From NCBI GenBank assembly GCA_963819885.1, contig CAWFXV010000025.1, positions 1 to 64,000 on the forward strand: a stretch of DNA of 64,000 nt, in the 5' to 3' direction. A program made the position numbers and the translations under genes. The stretch is from JACVRX01 sp963819885. Lineage in GTDB: Bacteria; Actinomycetota; Actinomycetes; Jiangellales; Jiangellaceae. The first letter of the stretch is position 1; each line of letters begins with the position of its first letter. The notes under the pieces were generated by a model. It had not been told where the DNA came from, ran no database searches, and was given only the letters and a program-made list of their open reading frames with translations. This document shows positions 8,085 through 16,494 of this stretch, one piece after another.

Positions 8085-9700
8085 CCAGCGATCGAGTTGA
8101 CAGCATGTCCGAGTCCGAGATCGAGGTGAACGTCACACCGTTCGGCCCGACGTCTGAAGAGCTGAATGAGATCGGTCAGCGAGTCTTCGCACAGGCTCGG
8201 GTGCGGAAGTTCCTCGGTCGGAGTCGAGCGCGACTGCTGTACGTCGAGGCGCTCGACGATCTGGACGACAAGCCGAGACGGCCGCGTCCGCCTGACCGGT
8301 TCCGCGCGACTATCTACGACGATACGAACCATCGCACAGTCATCGCCGAAGGGAGTATCGAGGACCTGCGGCGCCTGTCGCTGACCGAATCGGCGCTACC
8401 ACCACCACCGTCGGCTGTGGAGTTCGCCGCCGCAATGAAGCTCGTCCGTCGAGACGCCTCAATGGGAGCCGCCTTGGCAGCAGGAAACCTCGAGCCTTAT
8501 CAGCCAATCCCCGCCTTGCACCTCGACGAGCTTCCAGACGGACGGATTCGGCGTCGGATCGCTGTCGGGCTCTTGTCACGCGATGCCGCCGAGTCACATG
8601 CGGTCGTCGCTGTAGATATTGCCGACCGCGAGATCGTCAGCATCGACGACGCGCCGGGCGCCATCCGCGCCCACGGTCTGTGCGGTGTGCCGCTCGACGC
8701 CAATCAGTCGTCCGCGAGCAAGGGCACGGCAGGCCAGGTATGGGTCACAGTGGCCCAAGGGGGCCAGACATTGTGGCGCTTTCTCGCCGTGCGCCCTGCG
8801 GCGTCCAGCGGAACCAACGGCTCGGGCATTGAACTCCGCTATGTCGACTACAAGGGCAAGCGGGTGCTGTACCGGGCCCACGTCCCGATCCTGAACGTGA
8901 AATACACCGCCGATGCGTGCGGTCCGTATCGCGATTGGCAATACCAGGAGGGCATGATCCAGGCGCAGGGCGTAGACGTTGCGCCGGGCTTCCGGTTGAG
9001 CTCCGGGCCCGCGCTTACGATCATGGACACCGGATCGGATATGGGTAACTTCCTCGGCACCGGCATCTACATCTCGTCCAACGAAGTTGTATTCGTCAGT
9101 GAGATGGAGGCCGGTTGGTACCGCTACATCACTCAGTGGCGGTTCGGGCTCAATGGCACTATCCGACCCCGGTTCGGCTTCGCTGCGGTCGAGCACCCCT
9201 GCGTTTGCAATGTCCACCACCACCATGTCTACTGGCGACTCGACTTCGACATTCGCACTGCGGGCCATAACCGAGTGCGCGAATTCAACGACCCGCCGCT
9301 GTTCGGCGGCCGGAAGTGGCACACGAAATCGTTCGAGATACGCCGACCGCGCGACCCCGATCGCGCCCGGCGGTGGCGCGTCGAGAACACGAAGAGTCGC
9401 GAGGGCTACGACATCATTCCGCAGCTCGACGATGGTCTCGCGGCGGCCATGCCCGACGCGCCGTTCGGGCGCGGCGACGTGTGGATCCTGCGGTACCACG
9501 GAAATGAGATCGATGACGGCGTGGTCGCTGTCGGACCGCCATATGAGGCTGGCATCGACAGCTGGATTAACGGCGAATCCGTATCAGATCATGACGTTGT
9601 CGTTTGGTACGGCGCGCACTTCTCGCATGATGTGACTCATCACGACGCCGCGCAGCACGGGCACATCCTGGGACCCGACCTGATACCGGTGAACTGGTAG
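8081..9700 (+). CDS. copper amine oxidase-like protein (atypical, cytoplasmic)
   Basis: A 539-residue protein whose second half resembles the catalytic domain of copper amine oxidases. It has YVDYKGKRVLYRAHVPILNV near residue 265 and NVHHHHVYWRLDFDI around 380 (HxH copper-ligand region). The C-terminal segment with HFSHDVTHHDAAQHGH and LGPDLIPVNW corresponds to the distal His region. The N-terminal third looks like the usual leading domain but is short, and the whole is smaller than typical 640-760-residue enzymes. The topaquinone motif N-Y-D/E-Y is not present; the likely equivalent is W-Y-R-Y (in EAGWYRYITQWRFG), which keeps the Tyr. No signal peptide is seen. Activity is therefore uncertain. 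It sits divergent to the Het-C-like operon and convergent to the RNB gene. Confidence 0.62.
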   Translation: MTSDRVDSMSESEIEVNVTPFGPTSEELNEIGQRVFAQARVRKFLGRSRARLLYVEALDDLDDKPRRPRPPDRFRATIYDDTNHRTVIAEGSIEDLRRLSLTESALPPPPSAVEFAAAMKLVRRDASMGAALAAGNLEPYQPIPALHLDELPDGRIRRRIAVGLLSRDAAESHAVVAVDIADREIVSIDDAPGAIRAHGLCGVPLDANQSSASKGTAGQVWVTVAQGGQTLWRFLAVRPAASSGTNGSGIELRYVDYKGKRVLYRAHVPILNVKYTADACGPYRDWQYQEGMIQAQGVDVAPGFRLSSGPALTIMDTGSDMGNFLGTGIYISSNEVVFVSEMEAGWYRYITQWRFGLNGTIRPRFGFAAVEHPCVCNVHHHHVYWRLDFDIRTAGHNRVREFNDPPLFGGRKWHTKSFEIRRPRDPDRARRWRVENTKSREGYDIIPQLDDGLAAAMPDAPFGRGDVWILRYHGNEIDDGVVAVGPPYEAGIDSWINGESVSDHDVVVWYGAHFSHDVTHHDAAQHGHILGPDLIPVNW

Positions 9701-9821
9701 TACCCCAAGTCGCCGGAGCCGTGTCTCCCACCGGCCTCGGTTCGACGGCATGCTGAGGTCACGCTTGTTGTCTATGTGCACGAGACAGTGCAGCTTGGCT
9801 GGGTGACGCGCGACCGTTCGC

Positions 9822-11246
9822 TCAGGCGAGCGCGAATGCGATCTTGCGGGCCTCGATGGAGGCCTCGACCAGCCGGACGGTGATCTCCTCCCCCAGTGGC
9901 AGGTCGTCGCCACGGACCCGCCCGCGAACCGCGGGCTCGGCGATGACGACTTCGCCGCGGCCGTCCTTGCGGGAGATGTCGACGACGACACCGGGGAAGA
10001 TCTCGTTCTCCCGCCCCGTCAGCACGGCCGCTTCGACAAGCGCCACGCAGGCGGCCTCGTAGGCGCCGGCTCGGCGGCCGGTGTCGGCCATGACCTCGGG
10101 CAGACCCGGCAGCCCTTCCCGCACCCAGTCGGGTATCTCGGCGCCCTCCAGAAGGGCGACACATGCCTCGAGCCCGAACCGGTCGACGAGTCGCCGCAGC
10201 GGCGCCGTGACATGGGCGTACTCCGCCCCGATCGCGGCATGTCCGGCCCTCGCGGGCACGCCTCCGTCGAACGGGTCGTAGCCAGCCCCGCGAAACAGTG
10301 TCGCGGCCTGGTTGAGAAAGGCTGCGTGCGCGGGCGGTAAGGGGTCGAGGGATCGGATCAGGGCGGCGTAGGACGTCTCCTCGGGCCAGCGGATATGCAG
10401 CGCCTTGGCCGTACGGCGCAGCCGCGCGACATCGTCCGGACGCGCCTCGGGCAAGGTCCGAAAGATCCCCACCCGGCCCTCGCGCATCACCGCCGCTGCC
10501 GCCATACCAGTCAACAGCGACAACTGCGCGTTCCAGCCCTCCACCGGAAGCGGCGCCTCGTATCGGAGCTCGAAGCCGCCGTCCTTCGAGACGATCTCCT
10601 GCTGCGGAACCGGAAGCGAGACTCCGCCTCGAGCCCGCTCGTGCTCTTGCCGCAACCGGCCCACCTCGGGAAGAAGCGAGAGCATGTCCCCAGCGGTGCC
10701 ATTGTCGAGATCCCGCTGCACGCCGGCATAGGAGAGCTTGGCTCGGCTGCGGATCCGCGAGCGAGTAAGCCGGGTCGACGTCAGCGATCCCGACGAGTCC
10801 AGCCGCAGGTCCCACACCAATGCCGGCCGCTCAAGGTTGGGCAGCAAGCTCGCTGCGCCCTCGGAGAGCTCGAGCGGATGCAGCGGCGTGCGCCGATCGG
10901 GACCGTAGAACGTCACTCCGCGACGATGTGCTTCCACGTCGATGACACCACCGGGACGAACGAACGCCGCGACGTCGGCGATCGCGTATCGCACCCGGTA
11001 TCCGTCGCGGTCTCGCGAGATGTGTACGGCCTGATCGAGGTCCATCGAGTTCGGCGGATCGATCGTCACGAACGGGATGTCGGTGAGGTCGTCTCCCGCC
11101 ATCGGATGTCCGGAGGCCGCCTGCTCGGCTTCAGCCGTCGCCGCTGCCGAGAACCCGCTCGGCACTTCCAGTTCCAGGTGGATGGCGTCCAGGGCCGCCT
11201 GCAGCCGGTCGGCGTGATCGGCCAGGTGCAGTTGTCGGCGTGGCAT
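9822..11246 (-). CDS. RNB-domain 3'-5' exoribonuclease (RNase II/R family)
   Basis: A 474-residue single-domain RNB protein. The catalytic region IDPPNSMDLDQAVHI holds the metal-binding acidic residues, followed by YAIADVAAFV, RTPLHPLELSEGAASLLPN and the C-terminal YAHVTAPLRRLVDRF, all standard RNB signatures. A short S1-like beta region (VVVDISRKDGRGEVVI) closes it. It lacks the N-terminal cold-shock domains of RNase R, like the short actinobacterial RNB proteins. It should degrade single-stranded RNA processively in the cytoplasm. The ATG at 11246 was preferred over an in-frame GTG at 11255. It ends 44 bp from the RNase H-phosphatase gene on the same strand. Confidence 0.88.
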   Translation of the reverse strand: MPRRQLHLADHADRLQAALDAIHLELEVPSGFSAAATAEAEQAASGHPMAGDDLTDIPFVTIDPPNSMDLDQAVHISRDRDGYRVRYAIADVAAFVRPGGVIDVEAHRRGVTFYGPDRRTPLHPLELSEGAASLLPNLERPALVWDLRLDSSGSLTSTRLTRSRIRSRAKLSYAGVQRDLDNGTAGDMLSLLPEVGRLRQEHERARGGVSLPVPQQEIVSKDGGFELRYEAPLPVEGWNAQLSLLTGMAAAAVMREGRVGIFRTLPEARPDDVARLRRTAKALHIRWPEETSYAALIRSLDPLPPAHAAFLNQAATLFRGAGYDPFDGGVPARAGHAAIGAEYAHVTAPLRRLVDRFGLEACVALLEGAEIPDWVREGLPGLPEVMADTGRRAGAYEAACVALVEAAVLTGRENEIFPGVVVDISRKDGRGEVVIAEPAVRGRVRGDDLPLGEEITVRLVEASIEARKIAFALA

Positions 11247-11290
11247 GAGCCGCACCCTACGACGGTCGATCGAGTTCGCGGGTCAGGTGC

Positions 11291-12403
11291 TTACGGCACC
11301 CGGCCGAACCCCACCATCGAGATCGTGCCGTCGGCGTAGATCCGCAGCTCGGTGATCGACGCCGGCGCCGGCTGCAGCCTGAACAGCGAATGCGGCGGGG
11401 CGTCCAGGCTGAGGCGCACCACGGCCCGGATGGGAAGGGAGTGGGTGACGACGATGACGGCCTGACCCGGGAATTGCGACAACGCTCGGTCCCGAGCAGC
11501 GGCGACCCGCGCCACCATGGCCTCGACCGGCTCTCCGCCCGGCGGAGCGGCGTCGGGTGAACTCAGCCAGTCGGCCAGCTCGGTCGGGAAACGTTCGCCG
11601 GCCTGAGCAAACGTCAATCCTTCCCAGGCGCCGAAGTCGACCTCGCGCCAGCCGTCGTCAACCTGGACCGGCACATCCAACTCGCGGGCGACGATCTCAG
11701 CAGTCTCCCGGGCACGCCGCATCGGCGAGGTCACGACCACGACCGCGCCGGTCTCGGCCAGCGCCCGGGCCGCCCGGACGGCTTGTTGCCGCCCCTCCTC
11801 GTCCAACGCTGGGCCGTCGAAGCCCGACCCGCTGAACTGGCGTGCCGCAGTCATCGTGGTCCGGCCGTGGCGGAGAAGCTGCAGAGTCGTCGGAGCGCCG
11901 AGTTCGGGCGCCCAGGCAGCCAGCCGACTAGGCGGGTCGCTCGGCTCCGGCAGTTCCTCCTCGGTTGGACCTGTCGACGGCGATCTGCCCTCCGCCTCCG
12001 CGTCGAGTGCGGCGTTGAGTAGCCGGTCGGCGTGCGCGTTCCGGGCCCGCGGCACCCACGTGTAGGTGACCCGCTCCGGCGGCAGCACTCGGTTCGCCTC
12101 CAGCGCCAGCGGCTGCAATGCAGAATTCTTGATCTTCCACCGCCCGGACATCTGCTCGATGACGAGCTTGGAGTCCAGCCGCGCCTCGACGACGGCAGCC
12201 GGGTCGATACCTGCTGCCGCTTTCAGGCCGGCGATCAAGCCGCGGTACTCGGCGACATTGTTGGTCCGCACGCCCAGGGTCTGTGCTACCTCAGCGAGCA
12301 CTTCGCCGGTTTCGGCGTCTCGGACGACCGCACCGTAGGCCGCCGGGCCGGGATTGCCCCGTGAACCGCCGTCGGCCTCGACGACCAGCCGGCGACCGGT
12401 CAC
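11291..12403 (-). CDS. bifunctional RNase HI / acid phosphatase (histidine phosphatase) fusion
   Basis: 370 residues. Residues 4-138 are RNase H type 1 (EADGGSRGNPGPAAYG, NNVAEYRGL, LDSKLV, RNAHAD), with the four acidic catalytic residues visible. A linker of about 35 residues leads to a phosphoglycerate-mutase-like histidine phosphatase domain from residue 173 (LLRHGRT, catalytic His179; later VVTHSLPIRA). The fusion matches the mycobacterial Rv2228c arrangement. The GTG start at 12403 shares GTGA with the zinc-ribbon gene stop, so translation is coupled. It probably removes RNA from RNA-DNA hybrids; the phosphatase substrate (alpha-ribazole phosphate-like in homologs) is not proven by sequence. 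Confidence 0.92.
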   Translation of the reverse strand: MTGRRLVVEADGGSRGNPGPAAYGAVVRDAETGEVLAEVAQTLGVRTNNVAEYRGLIAGLKAAAGIDPAAVVEARLDSKLVIEQMSGRWKIKNSALQPLALEANRVLPPERVTYTWVPRARNAHADRLLNAALDAEAEGRSPSTGPTEEELPEPSDPPSRLAAWAPELGAPTTLQLLRHGRTTMTAARQFSGSGFDGPALDEEGRQQAVRAARALAETGAVVVVTSPMRRARETAEIVARELDVPVQVDDGWREVDFGAWEGLTFAQAGERFPTELADWLSSPDAAPPGGEPVEAMVARVAAARDRALSQFPGQAVIVVTHSLPIRAVVRLSLDAPPHSLFRLQPAPASITELRIYADGTISMVGFGRVP

Positions 12404-13143
12404 AGCCCCGACTCGGCCGTGCGCACCTGAATTCGCCGGCACTCCTCGCACCTCAAGACCGCCTCGGGCGCCGCCGCGCGGATCCGGACCAGGTCGGCCG
12501 GATCGATGGTGATCCGGCACCCCTCGCATCGACGCTGTCGTATCTCGACTGCGCCGACGCCACCGCGGTCGGCCCGGGTCTTCTCGTAGAGGGCCAGCAG
12601 GTCGGCCGGGATGTCAGCGGCGATCAGTTCTCGCTGCCGCCGAAGAATCTGCACAGAGCCGTCGATCGCTGCCCAGGCATCGTCGCGGGCACCCTGTACC
12701 TCGCGCCCACGTCGTTCGATCTCCGCTCGGTCGGCCGAGACGCGCGCTGCCCGTCCTTGGGCGTCTTCCAGCCGCTCCATGACGTCCAACTCGGCCTCCT
12801 CGAGGACCCCCTGCCGTCGCTCGAGCGAGGCGATTTCGCTTTGCAGGCTCTCCAGCTCCTTGGCCGATGACACCTGGCCGGCATCGAGCCGCTCGCGGTC
12901 TCTGTCCTTGCGCTGGCGCACCTGTTCGACGTCGGCGTCAGCACGTGACTGCTCGCGTTCGAGGTCGGCGATCTCCGTCGCGATGGCCACATCCTGGTCG
13001 CGCAGCCGGGAGTGCGCGAGCGCGAGGTCCATTGCCTCGGCGGCCTCGGGCAGTGATTCCCGCCGGTGGGCGAGCTGGTCGAGTTCGAGGTCGGCCGCCT
13101 GCAGATCGAGCAGCTGGCGCTGGGCGGCCGGATCGGCGTTCAG
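12400..13143 (-). CDS. C4-type zinc-ribbon coiled-coil protein (Rv2229c-like), CTG start
   Basis: 247 residues. A long antiparallel coiled coil (for example LQAADLELDQLAHRRESLPE and EIASLERRQGVLEEAEL) is followed by a C-terminal zinc ribbon with CEGC and CEEC pairs (RCEGCRITI, RCEECRRI). The family is conserved in actinobacteria next to NIF3 and RNase H and may act as an RNA/DNA-binding or assembly factor; no reaction is known. The conserved N-terminus NADPAAQRQLLDLQ begins directly after a CTG at 13143, which shares CTGA with the NIF3 stop. GAGGAGG lies ten bases upstream of it. No ATG, GTG or TTG occurs in frame at a sensible place, the nearest being GTG at 13200, so CTG initiation is likely. 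Confidence 0.85.
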   Translation of the reverse strand: MNADPAAQRQLLDLQAADLELDQLAHRRESLPEAAEAMDLALAHSRLRDQDVAIATEIADLEREQSRADADVEQVRQRKDRDRERLDAGQVSSAKELESLQSEIASLERRQGVLEEAELDVMERLEDAQGRAARVSADRAEIERRGREVQGARDDAWAAIDGSVQILRRQRELIAADIPADLLALYEKTRADRGGVGAVEIRQRRCEGCRITIDPADLVRIRAAAPEAVLRCEECRRIQVRTAESGL

Positions 13144-14309
13144 GGGTGCCTCGCCTCCTCGCGGGGTGATCGTGACTCCGATGCGATGTGCAATGTCCAC
13201 GGATCCGTCGGGATCACCGAAACCCGAGTGACCACCGTAGCGCCGGAGGCTGCCAAAGTTTCCTCGAGTCGATGCGCTGCGTCGGCAAGCCACGGCCATT
13301 CGCTCGCCCAGTGGGCCACGTCGACCAGTGCCGGAGACCCGTGCTCACGCACCTCCGCGGTCGGATGATGGCGTAGGTCGGCCGTAACGTACGCGTCGAC
13401 ACCCGCGCCGCGGATCGCGTCGAGCAGCGAGTCGCCTGCACCGCCGCATACCGCGACCGTCCGAACTGGCATATCTGGGTCCCCTGCGCCGCGCACGCCG
13501 GCCGCGGTTGCAGGCAGCGCCCGTGCGACCCGCTCGACAAACGTTTCGAATGACTCCGGCCGGGTCAGAGATCCAATCCTGCCGAGGCCGGTCGTTCCGA
13601 GCCGCTGCGCCAGTTCGTAGATGTCGTAAGCGGGCTCTTCGTACGGATGTACTGCTTCGAGTGCGGCAGTCACCGCTGACCGAGCGGCTCTCGGCAGCAC
13701 CATTTCCACCCGCGTCTCGGCGACCCGCTCGATAGAGCCAACCGACCCAATGGCCGGGTCGGCCTCAGGCCCAGGTCGGAACGTACCGATACCGGATGTC
13801 GTCCAGGCGCACCGCTGATACGCGCCGATCGTGCCTGCGCCCGCCGTGGCGAGCGCATCGACGAGTCGGTCGGCGTCGGGCTCGGGAACGAAGACCACCA
13901 ACTTGTCGACGGCTTCGACTGGCTGCGGATCGAGCGGGCGCAGGTCGTCGAGGCCGAGCGCCCAGCCCAGTGCGTCGGACACACCAGGATCGGCGCTGTC
14001 GGCATTGGTGTGAACGACGTGCAAGGCGATGCCCGCGCTGACGAGGCGATGCACCAGGCGGCCCTTCGGCGTCGTTGCTGCCACTCCGTGCACCGGGTGC
14101 AAATACAGCGGGTGGTGGGCGACCAGCAGCTCTGCTCCCCAGCCCACGGCTTCCTCAGCCACGACATCAACCGGATCGACGGCAAACAGGATCCGGCGGA
14201 CCTCGACGTCGGGGTCGCCGCAAACCAGACCCACGGCGTCCCACGACTCTGCTCGCGCCGGGTCGTACAGCCGGTCGAGCGTCGACACGACATCGGCAAC
14301 GGTCGGCAC
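13140..14309 (-). CDS. NIF3-like dinuclear metal-centre protein (YbgI family)
   Basis: 389 residues, the long two-lobed actinobacterial form. Metal-ligand motifs are present at both ends: LLVAHHPLYL near residue 65 and VHTNADSAD near 100, then YVTADLRHHPTAE and VDVAHWASEW near the C-terminus. The central insert (HPYEEPAYDIYELAQR) is the PII-like domain typical of this form. It forms toroidal hexamers in homologs and is proposed to be a GTP cyclohydrolase 1 type 2-like hydrolase, but the activity is unproven. First gene of the coupled NIF3 - zinc ribbon - RNase H/phosphatase operon. Confidence 0.9.
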   Translation of the reverse strand: MPTVADVVSTLDRLYDPARAESWDAVGLVCGDPDVEVRRILFAVDPVDVVAEEAVGWGAELLVAHHPLYLHPVHGVAATTPKGRLVHRLVSAGIALHVVHTNADSADPGVSDALGWALGLDDLRPLDPQPVEAVDKLVVFVPEPDADRLVDALATAGAGTIGAYQRCAWTTSGIGTFRPGPEADPAIGSVGSIERVAETRVEMVLPRAARSAVTAALEAVHPYEEPAYDIYELAQRLGTTGLGRIGSLTRPESFETFVERVARALPATAAGVRGAGDPDMPVRTVAVCGGAGDSLLDAIRGAGVDAYVTADLRHHPTAEVREHGSPALVDVAHWASEWPWLADAAHRLEETLAASGATVVTRVSVIPTDPWTLHIASESRSPREEARHP

Positions 14310-14459
14310 TGCTGGACCTTATCCGCCGTCTGCCGGCCGACGACGTGGACCTGGGCATCCAGTACGCCCGCAGCAGGCACTGCCGACCATGCCTGCCGCT
14401 CGGAACCGCCCGCGATGACACCGCGTCCAAGCGACATCAACTGAAAGGGGGTCGCAACG

Positions 14460-15206
14460 ATGACCCGGTCACGTTCCACCATGGTGCTGCTTCTCGCCCT
14501 GGTCATGCTTGTTGCACTGTCGTCGTGGCTGCTGGGCAACCGTGCTGTGATCGCCTCGGCGAGCGCTGCCGCCGCGACGCAGCCTGTTGAAGGTGCCCGT
14601 GACGGCGTGCTGGTCAGCGCAACTGGTGAGGTGCTCGGTGTGCCCGACACGTTGCGCGCAGACTTCGGAGTCGGGGCCAACGCCGCCACTGTCGACGAGG
14701 CGCTCAATCTCGCCAACGCCGCGATGACCCGCATGCAGGATGCGCTGGTCGACGCAGGCGTGGCCAAGGCCGACATCCAGACGTCCACCGCGGGCATCCA
14801 TCCCACGTACGGCAAGCAAGGAAGGATCACTGGGTATGCCGTGAACGAGGGACTCACAGCGAGGATTCGGACCATCTCCGACGCCGGAACGATCATTGCG
14901 GCCGGCATCGAGGCGGGCGGAAATGCGGCCCAGCTGTTCGGGATTTCCTTCGAGGTAGAGGACGACGACGATCTGCTGGCGGCGGCCCGTCGGAAGGCTT
15001 TCGCAGATGCCGAGGCCAAGGCCGAGATTTATGCCGCCGAGGCCGGCCGACGGCTCGGCCAGGTCGTGAGCGTCACCGAGACCGTTCCCGAGTATGGCGC
15101 GCTCGATATGCAGTTCGCCGGGGCCGAAAGTTCGACAGCGGTGCCGATCGAGCCGGGGCGCCAGCAGTTGGCGGTCACCGTCACCGTGGAATGGTCGTTT
15201 CGCTGA
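14460..15206 (+). CDS. SIMPL (DUF541) domain exported protein
   Basis: 248 residues with an N-terminal signal or anchor helix (TMVLLLALVMLVALSSWLL) followed by a DUF541/SIMPL domain: VSATGEVLGVPDTLRADFGV, AKADIQTSTAGIHPTYG and a C-terminal beta strand LAVTVTVEWSF. The family occurs in the bacterial envelope and forms ring-like oligomers in some homologs; function here is unknown. AAAGGGGG before the ATG gives a good ribosome site. Transcribed divergently from NIF3. It is the last gene with a core character before the tRNA-Val hotspot. Confidence 0.85.
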   Translation: MTRSRSTMVLLLALVMLVALSSWLLGNRAVIASASAAAATQPVEGARDGVLVSATGEVLGVPDTLRADFGVGANAATVDEALNLANAAMTRMQDALVDAGVAKADIQTSTAGIHPTYGKQGRITGYAVNEGLTARIRTISDAGTIIAAGIEAGGNAAQLFGISFEVEDDDDLLAAARRKAFADAEAKAEIYAAEAGRRLGQVVSVTETVPEYGALDMQFAGAESSTAVPIEPGRQQLAVTVTVEWSFR

Positions 15207-15212
15207 GGCCAC

Positions 15213-15238
15213 AGGTGTAGTAGACGCAACAGGGATCG
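15213..15238. repeat. degenerate att-like scar of tRNA-Val 3' end
   Basis: CGCAACAGGGATCG (15225-15238) matches the core of the 64-bp repeats at 20478 and 32341 exactly, and the preceding CAGGTG matches too, with a two-base spacing difference. It lies at the junction between core genes and accessory DNA, where the outermost att of a tandem insertion would be. The match is short, so the call is tentative. Confidence 0.4.
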
Positions 15239-15360
15239 CAGCACACGGCGGCGCTTGGTCGATGACACCGGGACAGCCACAGATTCGGACTTACCCGCCA
15301 CCAGAGCGCGTCGTCGCCAATGCGCTCGACCTGCGAATTTCTGAGCGACCTGACGTGGAC

Positions 15361-15678
15361 TCACTCGCGACCAGGCGGCACACCCGGACCGTCGATCAGA
15401 CCGCTTTGCGTCGCTTCAGCGCCACGATCCTTCCCGGATGCGTGCCCGCCGTGAACCCCAGACGCGGCACCTGCCAGGTAGGCCACCCTTCCGGCAAGTA
15501 GGGCGGTCCCAAACTGCAATATTGCGAGCCGCCAGTCGTGCTGCCAAACCGAGAACAGCCCGTTGCCTGCAAAGACCGCAGCCACCAAGAACCAGAATCC
15601 TGGCCGGTCGGCCCACCACCTCCGAGTCCATGGCTCTCGGAGGTGGTCGGCGCCCAGGCCGTCGCGCGGGCCAGTCAT
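15361..15678 (-). CDS. small two-helix membrane protein
   Basis: 105 residues with two hydrophobic segments (FWFLVAAVFAGNGLFSVW and LAILQFGTALLAGRVAYLAG) after a charged N-terminus (REPWTRRWWADRPG), and a hydrophilic tail. I do not recognise a named family. Its ATG shares ATGA with the stop of the upstream frameshifted gene, so the two form an operon. The region between SIMPL and this gene (15239-15360) shows nothing else. Confidence 0.6.
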   Translation of the reverse strand: MTGPRDGLGADHLREPWTRRWWADRPGFWFLVAAVFAGNGLFSVWQHDWRLAILQFGTALLAGRVAYLAGAASGVHGGHASGKDRGAEATQSGLIDGPGVPPGRE

Positions 15679-16170
15679 GACTCGCTACAGAAGCCGGCGT
15701 AGCTGAGATCTTCGAAGTACCAACCGCATGTGCCGCCGTCCCACCAGTAGACAGAATCGGTCGGGCTGGCGAGGAACAGCCAGTCACAGCTGAGTGGGTC
15801 GCCCGCCAAACAATCCGCATCAAGGATGTCGAGCACCTCGCCGCAGGCTTCGAGGACACCAGCAAGGCAGTCGTAGTAAGGATCGGGTTCCGGGCTCGGG
15901 TTCCGGCTCAGGTTCCGGGGCCGGCTCCGGCTCGGGTTCCGGGGCCGGCTCCGGCTCGGGTTCCGGGGCCGGTTCCGGCTCGGGTTCTGGGGCCGGTTCC
16001 GAACTCGCCACGGGTCCCGGTTCCTCCGGTGCTGAAGCGGTGGCGCTGGTGAGGTAGACACCGGCGACGGTTCCCACGGCTGTGATCAGTGCAGCGACGG
16101 CGGTGAGGATCCCCGGGATGGTGCTAAGGAAGCCCAGGAAGCCGCCTCTGGATTCTCGTTCCGTGGTCAC
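15675..16170 (-). pseudogene. membrane-anchored Pro-Glu-repeat protein with Cys-rich C-terminus, frameshifted
   Basis: Begins at GTG 16170 behind GGGAGG. The product has a short cytoplasmic tail, one helix (IPGILTAVAALITAVGTVAG), then a tandem EPEPEPAP spacer and, after a +1 base at 15892-15894, the C-terminal domain DPYYDCLAGVLEACGEVLD, DCLAGDPLSCDWLF and GGTCGWYF. The Cys pattern (GDxxxCDxLF...TCG) recurs in the protein at 24038-24598. The frameshift lies right at the end of the repeat tract, so it could be slippage (possibly phase-variable), decay or a sequencing error. It is co-oriented with the gene it overlaps by ATGA. Confidence 0.6.
15911..16000. repeat. 24-bp coding tandem repeat (Pro-Glu-Ala spacer)
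   Basis: Three near-identical 24-bp units (15911-15934, 15935-15958, 15959-15982) plus partial copies on both sides, each encoding EPEPEPAP on the minus strand. Such tracts are prone to slipped-strand mutation. Confidence 0.85.
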
Positions 16171-16296
16171 GACAAACCCTCCCTTTCCCAGTAGGCAGGG
16201 GTCGATCACTGGTGTTGATGATTGGAAGAGGAGCCAGCCAGCACGGCTGATACATGACACACCTGAGAGTGGGGCTGCCTTTTCCGTGTCGCGGGA

Positions 16297-16425
16297 GTGC
16301 ATGAGGAGCAATCCGAGACCGTCGCGCTGGGCTGGCCCGCCGAACACGCCTACATTCGCCTACCGGACCCGCGCCACCGGTTCACCTCGATTTGGCTGGA
16401 CGTCGCGGACGTTCGGCGTCGCTAA
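16297..16425 (+). pseudogene. fragment of small WLxAxDV-type protein (paralog of 22562-22723)
   Basis: A 42-codon frame from GTG 16297 encodes VALGWPAEHAYIRLPDPRHR and ends WLDVADVRRR-stop. The same sequence, about 75 percent alike, recurs at 22562-22723 inside the integrated element. The pattern V-W-L-x-A-x-D-V-x-R at the end also resembles the LexA-boxed proteins at 18655 and 21906. It lacks a convincing N-terminal half, so it is probably a remnant. Confidence 0.4.
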
Positions 16426-16494
16426 CCCGTACTTTCGGCGACCAGCCGGCCCGTCCTGGTCATCGACGTCGACCACCGTTAGGCCGGCGGCACG

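Noticed and set aside
8594..9499. Minus-strand ORF opposite the amine-oxidase-like gene
   Set aside because: Mirror frame of a protein with recognisable family motifs on the plus strand.
15893..16000. CRISPR-like short repeats
   Set aside because: Head-to-tail 24-bp units without spacers, inside a Pro-Glu coding tract.
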